Part shown: positions 20,598 to 30,533 of the stretch, one piece after another
Layout of the letters: every line of letters starts with the position of its first letter
Numbering within the stretch: the first letter of the stretch is position 1
Assembly: GCA_020720785.1 (NCBI GenBank)
Contig: DYOA01000010.1
Coordinates: 8,162-72,161, forward strand
From: Leptospira biflexa
GTDB lineage: Bacteria; Spirochaetota; Leptospiria; Turneriellales; DYLW01
Direction: 5' to 3'
DNA length: 64,000 nucleotides
The notes under the pieces: model-generated
Database searches by the model: none
What the model was told of the DNA's origin: nothing
What the model saw: the letters and a program-made list of their open reading frames with translations, nothing else
Position numbers and translations under genes: made by a program

Positions 20598-21575
20598 TTA
20601 TATCCGGAGGTATGTTTTATCAAATATTTCGGAAACGAAAGCAAGGGAAGGCGGATATGGATTCAGAATCACCTGACGGCTCAGATATGGTTCACGGAAC
20701 CGGGCAATCCACTGCCGGAGCATGTTTTTCAGCGAGTCCAACCCTGTCTTCCCCTGCCGGTACATTTCCATCTGCTCCATAAACAGATTTTTTTCCTCTT
20801 TATCAATATCCTTTTTGAAATATCCGGCCATGTGTTCCATAGCGTTAATCATATTTTTATGAGAATAAGTCCGATTAAAAATTTTCAGCATGCGGGTATA
20901 ATATTCGCGTATAACTTCTGTGGGTTCCGCTCCACCCGGATTGGCTGTAATTTTTCCCAGTTCCGATGTGAGCTTCTGGTTATAAGACATGAACAGATAT
21001 TTATGATTAGAGTGAAAATCCACCAGATCTTTCATTACCTGGCTTTGCAGTACCTTCCGGAAACGATGGTGAGTAAAAATCCTGATGAGAAAATGGTCAT
21101 AAATTTTTTCATTCCGGAGTCTGTCATCCTCTTCAATGGCCAGGTGGGAAAAATCTTGGATAATTTTATCCGCAAAAAGTCCGCGTCCTTTTTTATGGAT
21201 GGCGGAAGATTTGGGATTATCCGGATACACTTTTACTGCAGAAGGGCCACAGGATGGCGAGCCGGATTTTAAAATAAATCCATCCACGGACTGATTTAGG
21301 ATGTCGGAAACAAAATGCCCGGAGAAATGATTCATAGCGTCCGTATGGTCCATCCCTTCCTCAAGAGAAACCAGGGAATAGGAGTCCACTTCTTTTTTCT
21401 GAACCAGACGGATGGAAGCTCGTGGCACCCCCAGACCAATGCCCACCTCCGGGCAGACGGGAATGAAATGGATCTCTTCTTTCATGGCCGCCACCGCCGG
21501 GCTGCGGATGATACCCCCGTTATACCGGAAAGATTCCATCTCAATACAGGAACTGATGACCACTACCGGTTTCAT
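20598..21575 (-). CDS. DUF523-DUF1722 (YbgA-like) protein
   Basis: VVISSCIEMESFRYNGG, PVCPEVGIGLGVPRASIRLV, ILKSGSPSCGPSAVKVY, C-terminal YbgA-like region; start at MKPVVV. Confidence 0.85.
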   Translation of the reverse strand: MKPVVVISSCIEMESFRYNGGIIRSPAVAAMKEEIHFIPVCPEVGIGLGVPRASIRLVQKKEVDSYSLVSLEEGMDHTDAMNHFSGHFVSDILNQSVDGFILKSGSPSCGPSAVKVYPDNPKSSAIHKKGRGLFADKIIQDFSHLAIEEDDRLRNEKIYDHFLIRIFTHHRFRKVLQSQVMKDLVDFHSNHKYLFMSYNQKLTSELGKITANPGGAEPTEVIREYYTRMLKIFNRTYSHKNMINAMEHMAGYFKKDIDKEEKNLFMEQMEMYRQGKTGLDSLKNMLRQWIARFREPYLSRQVILNPYPPSLAFVSEIFDKTYLRI

Positions 21576-21579
21576 ACGC

Positions 21580-23151
21580 TTAATAATCCATGCTCTTCCA
21601 TCCCTGCAGGTAGTCATGGAAAACGGTGGGGCGGTTAAAAGTGGTCACATATTTTCTGGGATGAATTTCATCTTTGGAAAAAATACGGGATCTCTCCCAG
21701 ATTGGAATGGAGAAATACTGGTAATTTCCGTTTTTTACCATGGCCGATTTGTTTTCCAAAGAACATTTTCCCGGAATGGCCATGTTAAAACCCCACTGGC
21801 CAAAGGAAGGAACAAAAACATGGTAGGGAATAACCTCCGGAAAAACTTCTTTCATGGTATAATGAATATTCCAGAATGCCTCCCCGGCAAACAGCGGGGA
21901 CGTGGATTGCGTCACCAATATTCCTCCCGGAGATAATCTCTTTTGGAGAATGCGGTAGAACTCACGGGAGTAAAGCCGGGCAATCACTTCATCATGAGGG
22001 TCGGGAAAATCCGCGATGATGATATCATACAGATCCCCCGGATTCCGCATGAACTGAAAGGCGTCCATGATATGCACATGTACCCGTGAGTCCCTCACGG
22101 CGTCTCGATTGATCATCCGGAAACCGGCATGATTCCGGGCAAGATTCACCATATCTGCATCCAACTCCACTAGATCAATGGATTGGATAAAATCAAACCG
22201 GAGAAGGGAGGCCATGGCCAGCCCATCTCCGCCCCCAAGGACAGCTATTTTCTGCGGTTTTTCGCTGTGGCAGAACACCGCCGGCAACACCAGCATTTCA
22301 TGGTAGCGGTATTCATCGGACGTGGAAAACTGGAGAGATCCATCCAGATATAACCGGAAATCATTGCGGTTCCGGGTGAGCACAATCCGCTGGAACTGCG
22401 TCTGGCCGGAATACACAATATCATCTTCATAAAGATGCTGCTCCAGAGTCCTTTCAATGACATCCCCGTAAAAAATCATCCCCAGCATTCCCACTATGGC
22501 CAGACCGGGTAGCCAGACAATGCGTTTTATACGGTGGGCGGGAAGCAAGTAAAAGACCAGAATGAGTGCCACAACGGAATTGGCAATCCCAATCACTAGG
22601 CTAGCCGTTAACCTTCCCAAAAAAGGATACATAACCAATGGAAATAAAAGACTGCCCGCCAGTCCACCCAAATAATCCAGAGAAAGCACATTGGACAGAA
22701 TATCCTTCAGATCCCCGTATTCCTTCAGGATTCTGGTAACAAGGGGAATTTCCAAACCCACCAAAGTCCCAATGAGAACCAGAAAAAAGATGTGCAGATA
22801 ATAGAATAATTCAGAAACACTGAAAAAATAATAGATAATGAAAACAGAAATCCCGCCTGTCACCCCCAGGAGAACCTCCACTACCACAAAAACACGCACC
22901 AGATCTTTTCTGAAAAACCGGGATAGATATGACCCCAACCCCATGGAGCTCAGAAAAAACCCAATAGTGAGTGAATACTGCAAAACAGGATTCCCGGCCA
23001 GATACGATGCCAGAGAACCCAGAATCAGTTCATAAATAATCCCGCAAAGGGAAAGAACAAATACAGAAAAAAGCAATAAGCCGGGACTCCCGGCTTTTGG
23101 ATGCTTTTTTTCGTTGTCCCGTTTATCCCGGACGGAATTTTTTTTCTGCAA
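21580..23151 (-). CDS. Membrane-bound spermidine synthase-like protein
   Basis: N-terminal TM helices; QRIVLTRNRNDFRLYLDGSLQFSTSDEYRYHEMLVLPA, AVLGGGDGLAMASLLRF, VELDADMV, IIADFPDP. Confidence 0.9.
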   Translation of the reverse strand: MQKKNSVRDKRDNEKKHPKAGSPGLLLFSVFVLSLCGIIYELILGSLASYLAGNPVLQYSLTIGFFLSSMGLGSYLSRFFRKDLVRVFVVVEVLLGVTGGISVFIIYYFFSVSELFYYLHIFFLVLIGTLVGLEIPLVTRILKEYGDLKDILSNVLSLDYLGGLAGSLLFPLVMYPFLGRLTASLVIGIANSVVALILVFYLLPAHRIKRIVWLPGLAIVGMLGMIFYGDVIERTLEQHLYEDDIVYSGQTQFQRIVLTRNRNDFRLYLDGSLQFSTSDEYRYHEMLVLPAVFCHSEKPQKIAVLGGGDGLAMASLLRFDFIQSIDLVELDADMVNLARNHAGFRMINRDAVRDSRVHVHIMDAFQFMRNPGDLYDIIIADFPDPHDEVIARLYSREFYRILQKRLSPGGILVTQSTSPLFAGEAFWNIHYTMKEVFPEVIPYHVFVPSFGQWGFNMAIPGKCSLENKSAMVKNGNYQYFSIPIWERSRIFSKDEIHPRKYVTTFNRPTVFHDYLQGWKSMDY

Positions 23152-23421
23152 CTACCGGGAAACTTCCTGGCTTTGAGCCGGGGATGACGTTTTAGATGAG
23201 GCAGGGGAAGATATGACCGCAGCCACAATAATGGAGATTCCCAGTATTACCGCCCCGATGATTATCCCTAATGATACATTCTGATCCTCCTCAATCTCCT
23301 TCTTCACTGAAAAAGGGGTGACCAGATTGACCAGAAAAAAACCCACCGCCATTAAAACTATCCCCACCAGGGAATAAATTACCGTATCCAGTATTCCAAC
23401 TCCTAAAGATGCTATATCCAT
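23152..23421 (-). CDS. DUF350 membrane protein
   Basis: 89 aa with paired TM segments: YSLVGIVLMAVGFFLVNLVTPFSVKKEIEEDQNVSLGIIIGAVILGISIIVAAVI. Confidence 0.8.
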   Translation of the reverse strand: MDIASLGVGILDTVIYSLVGIVLMAVGFFLVNLVTPFSVKKEIEEDQNVSLGIIIGAVILGISIIVAAVISSPASSKTSSPAQSQEVSR

Positions 23422-23456
23422 TTTCTCCTCCGTTATTTTATTTTAATTCAAGACGT

Positions 23457-23645
23457 TTATTTTCCCGTCCGGAAACTGCCGGAACTGTGTGCTCCATAAA
23501 TCATGCTTCCTGTCCTCACTGATTTTCTGACCTCGGCCTGCTTTTTCACATACTGCGGTCCGATGTGCGGATACCCCACATACCGGTTGGAAAGAGCAAA
23601 GGCACCTCCAAAAACCAGGGCGGATATAATTATACTGCGGATCAT
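23457..23645 (-). CDS. Small membrane/exported protein of unknown function
   Basis: 62 aa ORF (MIRSIIISALVFGGAFALSNRYVGYPHIG...) inside the operon; competing frame 23443..23658 also open. Confidence 0.5.
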   Translation of the reverse strand: MIRSIIISALVFGGAFALSNRYVGYPHIGPQYVKKQAEVRKSVRTGSMIYGAHSSGSFRTGK

Positions 23646-23675
23646 AGTATTTCTCCATTATTTTTATTTGGGGTA

Positions 23676-25091
23676 TTATTCATCATCATCATCGTCATCC
23701 TCATCATCGTCATCTTTCTTGGCACCGGAATTCCTCAATCCACCATCAAGATACAGCATCAACCCCAGGAAAAGAGTGGCCAGAAGATAGTACCAGGAAC
23801 TGGTGGATTCACTGGTTTTGATGGGAATCCAGTCATCCTTCTGGGGATTTTTACTGAAAATCTGCTGGTACAGGTAATACTCACCCGGGTCATCCATAAC
23901 GGCATACTCACTGGAAAACGTGGTACTCTCTTCCCATGGCCCTTCCGAATCCCTTCCGCTTTCATGCCAGAAATCTTCCTGAAAGGAATAATTCTCCACC
24001 ACTTTTTCCAAGGTCTCGATATCGCCCAGGTAATCACTGAGAAGAGCCGCGTTTTCCTGCGTGACAGGCTTTCCAAATTCCTTTGCCAGTAAATCCGCTT
24101 TGATGAGATACACCTTGGATGCTGCCCATTCATTGTTCAGAGCCTGGATTTTCTGATCCACGTTTACTTCAAATCCATAGAGCTGGCTTTTGCTCTTTAA
24201 CGCCACCGGCCCGTGCAGAATACCACTGGCATAAAAATTGCCGGTTTTTTCCATCTGTACTTTATTTTTTTCCAGAATTATTTTCTGCGAGGGAGGGGGC
24301 AAATTCTTATCAAAGAAATTCACCCCAATGAAAAAGAGAAAACTCAACGCAAGGGCTGCCCCGTAAATCAGTGCCCGGGTTTTTCCCGTTTTTTGTGCGT
24401 CTCCCATTTCTTTGAGATGAGCCACTTTATCGGCGGAAACATTGAAAGCGGTAACCACCTCTTCATAGGTATAGAAATCGCCCTTTGTTATTGAAATTTC
24501 GGATTCTGTCTGTTCCACGGTGTACTGGTTCTTGCCGATGGCAAAATCATAGAGCTGCATCCCCTCCCCAATTTGGGGAATCCAAGGAAGTTCACCGTCA
24601 AAATCGGCAATCCTTCCCACAAATCCGGTGTCTTCCCGCGAAATGCTTTTTCCGTTGAATTCCACCACATCGTCCGATGAGTATAAATCCAGACTGTCCG
24701 GGACATGCTCCTGGTACAGATAATAACCGGCCTTGCCGTCTTCTGCCTCCACCAGATAACCAAACCAGCCCTCTGCGGATAGTAAAACCCATTCATCCCA
24801 TGGATAAGGTTCGGTATCCTCCTCATCCTGGTAGCGGAGCCGCCCCACGATCTCAAATTCCATTCCCCGGAGCGTTCCCTTGGTTCCCAACTGGAACAAA
24901 AGGCCGGAGTTGTCATTGAAAAGCTCGTGGAAATAGTGATAGTATTCCGGGGTCTTGGGATCATATTCCGCACCGCAGGAATTACATTTGGCTACGTTTA
25001 TCTTCTCCCCGTCCTCTTCCCGGAATGTTTTCTTTATGTCATTGGAGCCACACGCGGTGCACTCCATCTTAATAACTTTTTCTGTGGCCAT
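23676..25091 (-). CDS. DUF4178 protein with N-terminal Cys pairs, TM segments and acidic C-terminal tail
   Basis: CTACGSNDIKK...CNSCGAEYD; FQLGTKGTLRGMEFEIVGRLRY...WDEWVLLSAEGWFGYLVEAEDGKAGYYL; ends DDDDEDDDDDDE. Confidence 0.8.
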   Translation of the reverse strand: MATEKVIKMECTACGSNDIKKTFREEDGEKINVAKCNSCGAEYDPKTPEYYHYFHELFNDNSGLLFQLGTKGTLRGMEFEIVGRLRYQDEEDTEPYPWDEWVLLSAEGWFGYLVEAEDGKAGYYLYQEHVPDSLDLYSSDDVVEFNGKSISREDTGFVGRIADFDGELPWIPQIGEGMQLYDFAIGKNQYTVEQTESEISITKGDFYTYEEVVTAFNVSADKVAHLKEMGDAQKTGKTRALIYGAALALSFLFFIGVNFFDKNLPPPSQKIILEKNKVQMEKTGNFYASGILHGPVALKSKSQLYGFEVNVDQKIQALNNEWAASKVYLIKADLLAKEFGKPVTQENAALLSDYLGDIETLEKVVENYSFQEDFWHESGRDSEGPWEESTTFSSEYAVMDDPGEYYLYQQIFSKNPQKDDWIPIKTSESTSSWYYLLATLFLGLMLYLDGGLRNSGAKKDDDDEDDDDDDE

Positions 25092-25093
25092 AA

Positions 25094-25696
25094 TTACCGC
25101 ACCTCAATATCCCGGCGCAGAAGCACCCGCCCGGAAAACAACTCTACCTCGTCTTCCGAATATTCAATGGAAATTTTCTTTCCTTCCGATATTCCCTCGA
25201 TGTAGGAAACCTTTGTTCCCGGTTCCAGATAAAAGGAGAGCTCTCCCTCGCCACCTTCAATTTCTGCATTCCCTTTTTCTTTCACCATGACTTTTTTTCC
25301 GCCCAGGGTAAAAATCATCCCCGGCTTGAGGCTGGCCACGGCGGAGACGTCCACCGCTTCCTCCAGGTTTGTATACAGGGTGTATGTACCTTCGTCCTCT
25401 GCGAACCAGGAGGGCTGGCCGTCGTAATCCAGAAACCACTCGTCAAAGTGCCCCCCGGAATACTTATACCGCATAAAGCCCAACGCAGAAAATGGTTTCC
25501 CCAGAATAGTGCCGGATGCCCCCACTTTGAAAATGGACGGAACCACGGCCAGCTTGGGATATTTTCCCTGCTCGTTGAGCCCCCCTTCTTCCTGGATTTT
25601 CATGTGGGTTCCGCAGTAATCACAGACAATGACTTTACTGAACCGGTTTTTTACCGCTACCGGAGCTCCGCAGGACGTACAGGTGTAATCGGCCAT
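25094..25696 (-). CDS. DUF4178 protein with N-terminal zinc ribbon
   Basis: MADYTCTSCGAPV...VICDYCGTH-type CxxC pairs; VGASGTILGKPFSALGFMRYKYSGGHFDEWFLDYDGQPSWFAEDEGTYTLY. Confidence 0.8.
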   Translation of the reverse strand: MADYTCTSCGAPVAVKNRFSKVIVCDYCGTHMKIQEEGGLNEQGKYPKLAVVPSIFKVGASGTILGKPFSALGFMRYKYSGGHFDEWFLDYDGQPSWFAEDEGTYTLYTNLEEAVDVSAVASLKPGMIFTLGGKKVMVKEKGNAEIEGGEGELSFYLEPGTKVSYIEGISEGKKISIEYSEDEVELFSGRVLLRRDIEVR

Positions 25697-25716
25697 AATT
25701 TTTCCTTTTTTGTGAT

Positions 25717-26724
25717 TTACATGGAAGCTAATATTTCATTTTTCTTGGTGTCGTATTCCTGCTGGGAAATCAATCCGCCATCCAGCATTTGCTTCAGCTT
25801 CTGCAATTTGGCCATGGGATCATTGGCCGGTGCTGCCGCTTGGGCACCCGGCTGCTGCATACCCGGATTCATCACATTTCCCATCATGGCCCCCATCTGG
25901 TTGCCCATGGAAAATCCCATGCCCGCCCCCATCATGCCTCCGGCCATTCCTTCGTTTCCGGCAGCCTTTTCCATGGTGTCAAACGTCCGCCGCTTATCAT
26001 AATCACTGCCCATTATTTTCATTTCCGCTTTATCCGTCAGAATTTTCTTGAGACGCTTAACGGTTTCATCTTCTTCCGGAATATTAATGGACTGGACATT
26101 GAATTTGACCAGCTCCAACTGAAAATCATGGAATTCATCCTGAATCTTGTTTTTTCCGGCCTCTCCGATTTCATCCAGATATGCCACCAGCTTGAGGGCG
26201 GAGACATTCTGCTTGATCATAAATTCGGAGATTAAATCCTGCAGGCGGGTCATGATGATCTGATCCCGGAGTGTTTTTGCAATATCTTCCGTGGTTTTTG
26301 CCTGCCAGCTACCAATGGCCATCAGAAGAAATTCTTTGGGATCTTTTAACTTAATGGAATAACTGCCAAATGCCCGTACCGGTATGGCCAGATTAAATTC
26401 CGGATCCATGATCTGGATGGGCTGCGGGGTTCCCCATTTTAAGTCCGGAATAATGGTATTATTTAAAAAGAAAATCTCTGCCGGGAAAGGGGATTTCCCG
26501 CCAAAAGGCAGGTTCACCAGTTTTTCCAGAATGGGAATATTCTTGCTTTCCAGAGTATGTCTTCCCGGACCCAACGCATCGGCCAATTTGCCCTCTTTCA
26601 TGAAAAACGCAATCTGGTGCTCCCGAACAATGAGCTGTGCACCCATCACCACATCGCCTTCCGGAAAACGGTACAGAATTTCTCCTTCTTTATTCTGCCA
26701 ATCTACAACATCAATTAATGCCAT
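25717..26724 (-). CDS. SPFH-like (YdjI-type) protein with C-terminal SHOCT-like domain
   Basis: MALIDVVDWQNKEGEILYRFPEGDVVMGAQLIVREHQIAFFMKEGK...PGRHTLESKNIP; C-term KLQKLKQMLDGGLISQQEYDTKKNEIL. Confidence 0.85.
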   Translation of the reverse strand: MALIDVVDWQNKEGEILYRFPEGDVVMGAQLIVREHQIAFFMKEGKLADALGPGRHTLESKNIPILEKLVNLPFGGKSPFPAEIFFLNNTIIPDLKWGTPQPIQIMDPEFNLAIPVRAFGSYSIKLKDPKEFLLMAIGSWQAKTTEDIAKTLRDQIIMTRLQDLISEFMIKQNVSALKLVAYLDEIGEAGKNKIQDEFHDFQLELVKFNVQSINIPEEDETVKRLKKILTDKAEMKIMGSDYDKRRTFDTMEKAAGNEGMAGGMMGAGMGFSMGNQMGAMMGNVMNPGMQQPGAQAAAPANDPMAKLQKLKQMLDGGLISQQEYDTKKNEILASM

Positions 26725-26899
26725 CTGCTACCCCCGTGAAGAATATTTTAAGTACAACTCCATGTTTTGCTTTAACTGTCAATCTGAAAAAAAAATTCCT
26801 GCCAGTATGTTAATTTGTTGTTAATATCCCGCCGGTCAATATTATTGTAGAAAAAGGTACATAATGATAAGCGTTTAATCTATCCCGGCTTCATCGATT

Positions 26900-29800
26900 T
26901 TATTCCGGATTTTTGAATAGAGATAAAATTTCTTCCCGGGTCAGCTTTTTCAGAAAACTTTCTCCGGAAGAGATAAATGTTTTATAGAGCTCCATTTTAT
27001 CCTTCTGCAATTCCATAATTTTCTCCTCCACACTGTCTTTTGTGATGAATCTGTAGGCAAAAACGTTTTTCTCCTGCCCAATGCGGTGTGTCCGGTCAAT
27101 AGCCTGATTCTCCACAGCAGGGTTCCACCAAGGGTCCAGGATAAATACATAATCCGCTTCTGTGAGGTTAATGCCCACCCCCCCGGCTTTGAGACTGATG
27201 AGGAATACCTGTAGATTTTTATCCTGCTGAAAATTCGCAATGGCCATTTTCCTCTTCTGGGGAGAGAGCGACCCATCCAGGTATGCATAGGATATCCCCC
27301 TTTCCGCGAGTGCTTTTTCCGTGATTTTCAGCATTTTCACGAACTGAGAGAATACCAGAAGTTTGTGATTTTCTGTCACCGCTTCCTCCAGCATCTCCAT
27401 CATCCGGTTGAATTTTCCGGATGGTACCGATAGATACTGATCATCCACAAGACCGGGATGGACAGCAATCTGGCGGGTACGCAGCAGGGCTTCCAAAATT
27501 CCCGCCAGAAGCTGTGGGCCCATTTTTTCTTCCATCTTTTTGGAGAGATCTTCATAGTATTTTCCGGAATATGCAAGGTATATTTTTCTCTGTTGCTCTT
27601 CCATTTCACTATATATATTGATTTCTTCCTTTGCCGGTAAATCCCTGGCCACATCCTCTTTTTTTCTCCGCAGGAGAAAGGGATGGATAATCTTTTGAAG
27701 TTCTCTTGTTTTACTACCATTCTGGTATTTCTGTATGGGTGTTCCATAGACTTTGCGGAACCAGTTCAGTGGCCCCAGAATCCCCCGGTTTACCAGATTC
27801 ATCTGTGCCCAGAGTTCAAAGATATTATTTTCCACCGGCGTACCTGTCAGGGAAATTCTATGAGAGGCAGGAATATCCATTACTGCTCTATATGCCTTTG
27901 TATGGGCATTTTTCACATACTGGCTTTCATCCATGATCAGAAAATCAAAATTGAACGTCTGGAAAATATCTGCATCCATCCTAAGTGTCTGGTAACTGAC
28001 CAGAATCAGATCGTAATTGGAAAAATAATCGTTGCTTTTCTTTCTTTGATGCCCATGATAGGAAAAACCCTTCAGAGAGGGAGTGAATTTTTCTATTTCA
28101 TTTTGCCAGTTAAACATAGTGCTCAAAGGCAGTACAATCACCGATGTTCCCAATTGGCCTTTGTCCTGCAGAACCTTGAGAAGTGAAAGCATTTGCAGCG
28201 TTTTTCCCAATCCCATATCATCAGCCAGAATCCCACCCAAGCCATATTCTCTCAGAAAATTCAACCAATTCAGGCCTTCCTGCTGATAGCGACGAAGCGT
28301 TGTGTTCGCAATTTTGGGAGGAGGTATTTTTTCTATGGTTTGGAAATTCTTTAATTTTTCATAGATGCGGAGTCTATCCATTAACTGGGAAGGGAAGGTG
28401 ATGCCAGGCTTTTGGGATATTTCTTCCAGTGAGGCGAAGTGCCCTTCATGTACTTGGAACCCTTCCGGAGTTCGCACAGAATTACCAATGTATTTTCGCA
28501 GAAAATTAATGTCCTCTTTGGAAAGGATCATCCAGCCCGATTTAGTTGTAACGATAGAATCGTAATCAAGGTTGTGTTCCTCAATGCCATTGAGGATGGT
28601 CTTGATCTCCTCTGCTGAGATTTTCTTTTCTTCCTGGTCTTTTCCGGAGACATTCACGGAGAACCAGTTTTTATCGTAGTGGACATTATAGGAAAGGTGG
28701 ACTCTTTTTACGGCGGATGGTTTTTTGTGGATGCGAATATAATGGCCACTGGACAATATCTCTTCACCAAAATTCGCAAGAAAAATCGCCGCACTCACAT
28801 AATCAAAGAATTTTCTCTGATTGGGTCCATATAGCATGTCTCTGTCATTTCCCACCTTGTTCCAGTAATGATCAAAGATTTTTTTCTCAAATTCAAAATC
28901 ACGGAGGGTAATTATACCGGTAACTTTTTTACCCTTTGCTTTTTCTTTCCGGAAAAAATTTCTTGTTTCTTCATCCATAGCGGCTACTTCATGCCCGTCA
29001 TAGGAAAAAATCAAACGCACACCCACCATGCCCATATAGTCAGATTCATTTCCCTCAAATAATTCTATAATTACTTTTGGAGTTCCAATCTCCATTTTAT
29101 ATTTCATGGGTTTATAATCCAATATCAATGCATTGGATTTATGCTTTTTGACCCAATTCTGTATGGTCTCCAGTTCCCGTTTGCTACGAATACCCTGATC
29201 CTCCATCAACTCAGAAAGAACCAGAAGGATGGATGCATCTTTGCAGAAATAATAATAAATAGTATTTTCCTTATAGGGGATGAAGACCAGAAAATCACCG
29301 GAAATCCCATGGCGGAAAGTACCCCCGGTATATCTCACGGTATAGGAAGCGTCATTATCCAATCGGCTACGGAACACGGTTTCTGCCTGCATCATGGAAT
29401 CCTCATCCAAGAAAAAATCAAAATCCAGACCTATGCTGGATACTTTTTTCATTGCATAGAAATTTTCATCCTCAAAAGAAAAAATTTTTTGGATGCCCGC
29501 TTCCAGAAGATAGGGAAAGATTTCGAACAGATCCGCTTTTCCGCCCGCTGCAAGAATTCTGGGAAAAAGCATTTGCTCTGTGGTGTCCAGGGAAAATGTG
29601 AATCGGGAAATATTTTTTTGGGTGATTATTATCCCCCGGTTCCAGGAATGCTCTTTTTCCCGAATCAGGAATTGGAGGGAATACGTGATTTTCTGGCTGT
29701 TCCCCCATTGGCCGTATTTCAAGCCAAGGGCAATCTGGATCTTGTCATCCTGAGATTTTTTTTCCGTCATCTCCGGATCCAGAAGCATGGCCTTCAGTCT

Positions 29801-30184
29801 GTCATCATTTTCATGCATAGAAAAAGGCAGATCTTCCAGCCCAATCTCCCCATCTGGTATCCTGAATTCCCGCTGTGCCTGTGTTTTTTTATTTTCCCCG
29901 GGTTTGACATGAGTATACACATAATCTGCGTAAACGGTGATTACGTGTGGACAATAGTCTCGTGAAGAACAGGTGCAGGTAAATTCTTCAATGGTGTTAT
30001 GCTGTGTTAGCTTTATAGTGACATAATTGCTGGTTTTTCCAATCCCTTTTACGGTGGCAATAACCAGATTATCGCGAGGGTTCACTTCCAGCCCACCGCT
30101 CACGTAGTAGTTACTCACAGCGTGTTCAAACTTTCTCACGCCAATGACTTTTTTAATGAAATAGGTGGAATCACTATACGCCAC
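26900..30184 (-). CDS. SNF2-family helicase with N-terminal SWIM zinc finger
   Basis: SWIM FTCTCSSRDYCPHV; LRRYQQEGLNWLNFLREYGLGGILADDMGLGKTLQML, MDESQYVKN, SLTGTPVENN, YLDGSLSPQKR, DPWWNPAVENQAIDRTHRIGQ; GTG start. Confidence 0.95.
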   Translation of the reverse strand: MAYSDSTYFIKKVIGVRKFEHAVSNYYVSGGLEVNPRDNLVIATVKGIGKTSNYVTIKLTQHNTIEEFTCTCSSRDYCPHVITVYADYVYTHVKPGENKKTQAQREFRIPDGEIGLEDLPFSMHENDDRLKAMLLDPEMTEKKSQDDKIQIALGLKYGQWGNSQKITYSLQFLIREKEHSWNRGIIITQKNISRFTFSLDTTEQMLFPRILAAGGKADLFEIFPYLLEAGIQKIFSFEDENFYAMKKVSSIGLDFDFFLDEDSMMQAETVFRSRLDNDASYTVRYTGGTFRHGISGDFLVFIPYKENTIYYYFCKDASILLVLSELMEDQGIRSKRELETIQNWVKKHKSNALILDYKPMKYKMEIGTPKVIIELFEGNESDYMGMVGVRLIFSYDGHEVAAMDEETRNFFRKEKAKGKKVTGIITLRDFEFEKKIFDHYWNKVGNDRDMLYGPNQRKFFDYVSAAIFLANFGEEILSSGHYIRIHKKPSAVKRVHLSYNVHYDKNWFSVNVSGKDQEEKKISAEEIKTILNGIEEHNLDYDSIVTTKSGWMILSKEDINFLRKYIGNSVRTPEGFQVHEGHFASLEEISQKPGITFPSQLMDRLRIYEKLKNFQTIEKIPPPKIANTTLRRYQQEGLNWLNFLREYGLGGILADDMGLGKTLQMLSLLKVLQDKGQLGTSVIVLPLSTMFNWQNEIEKFTPSLKGFSYHGHQRKKSNDYFSNYDLILVSYQTLRMDADIFQTFNFDFLIMDESQYVKNAHTKAYRAVMDIPASHRISLTGTPVENNIFELWAQMNLVNRGILGPLNWFRKVYGTPIQKYQNGSKTRELQKIIHPFLLRRKKEDVARDLPAKEEINIYSEMEEQQRKIYLAYSGKYYEDLSKKMEEKMGPQLLAGILEALLRTRQIAVHPGLVDDQYLSVPSGKFNRMMEMLEEAVTENHKLLVFSQFVKMLKITEKALAERGISYAYLDGSLSPQKRKMAIANFQQDKNLQVFLISLKAGGVGINLTEADYVFILDPWWNPAVENQAIDRTHRIGQEKNVFAYRFITKDSVEEKIMELQKDKMELYKTFISSGESFLKKLTREEILSLFKNPE

Positions 30185-30270
30185 GGTGAGATGTTATTGT
30201 CCGGACATTTCCGGTAAAGCACAATTTATGATGGAAACGTGCGATTCCGCAAGAATCCTGCTTAACGGAA

Positions 30271-30522
30271 TCAAAAGATAATCAGCATTAACGGGATGGC
30301 GGCAAGATCCTGTATAATCAGAATTCCAATCATGGCCTTTGCGGAAAGAGTTCTCATCAATCCCTGGTTCATCAGAGTCTTCAGAACCACCATCGTACTG
30401 GAGAGAGAAATCACCATCCCCAGAGCCAGAGAGACCGGGGTGGAAAAGCCCAGCATCCGTCCAATGCCAAAACCGGCAGAAACGGAGAGGATAATCAGTA
30501 TTAAATCTTCCGCAATGCCCAT
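30271..30522 (-). pseudogene. Truncated Kef-type (CPA2) cation/proton antiporter fragment
   Basis: 83 aa resembling an internal TM segment: LGMVISLSSTMVVLKTLMNQGLMRTLSAKAMIGILIIQDLAAIPLMLIIF; remaining TM core and TrkA domain absent. Confidence 0.7.
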
Positions 30523-30533
30523 GTGTATATGGT

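Noticed and set aside
23679-23714. Short direct repeats as a possible CRISPR or repeat element
   Set aside because: Simple trinucleotide tract inside a CDS; no spacer-repeat structure
29141-29965. 274-aa plus-strand ORF
   Set aside because: Antisense to the SNF2/SWIM helicase; no recognisable motif
26900-30184. SNF2 helicase as part of a DISARM-type defence island
   Set aside because: No adjacent methyltransferase, PLD or DUF1998 genes; SWIM-SNF2 proteins are common stand-alone bacterial genes
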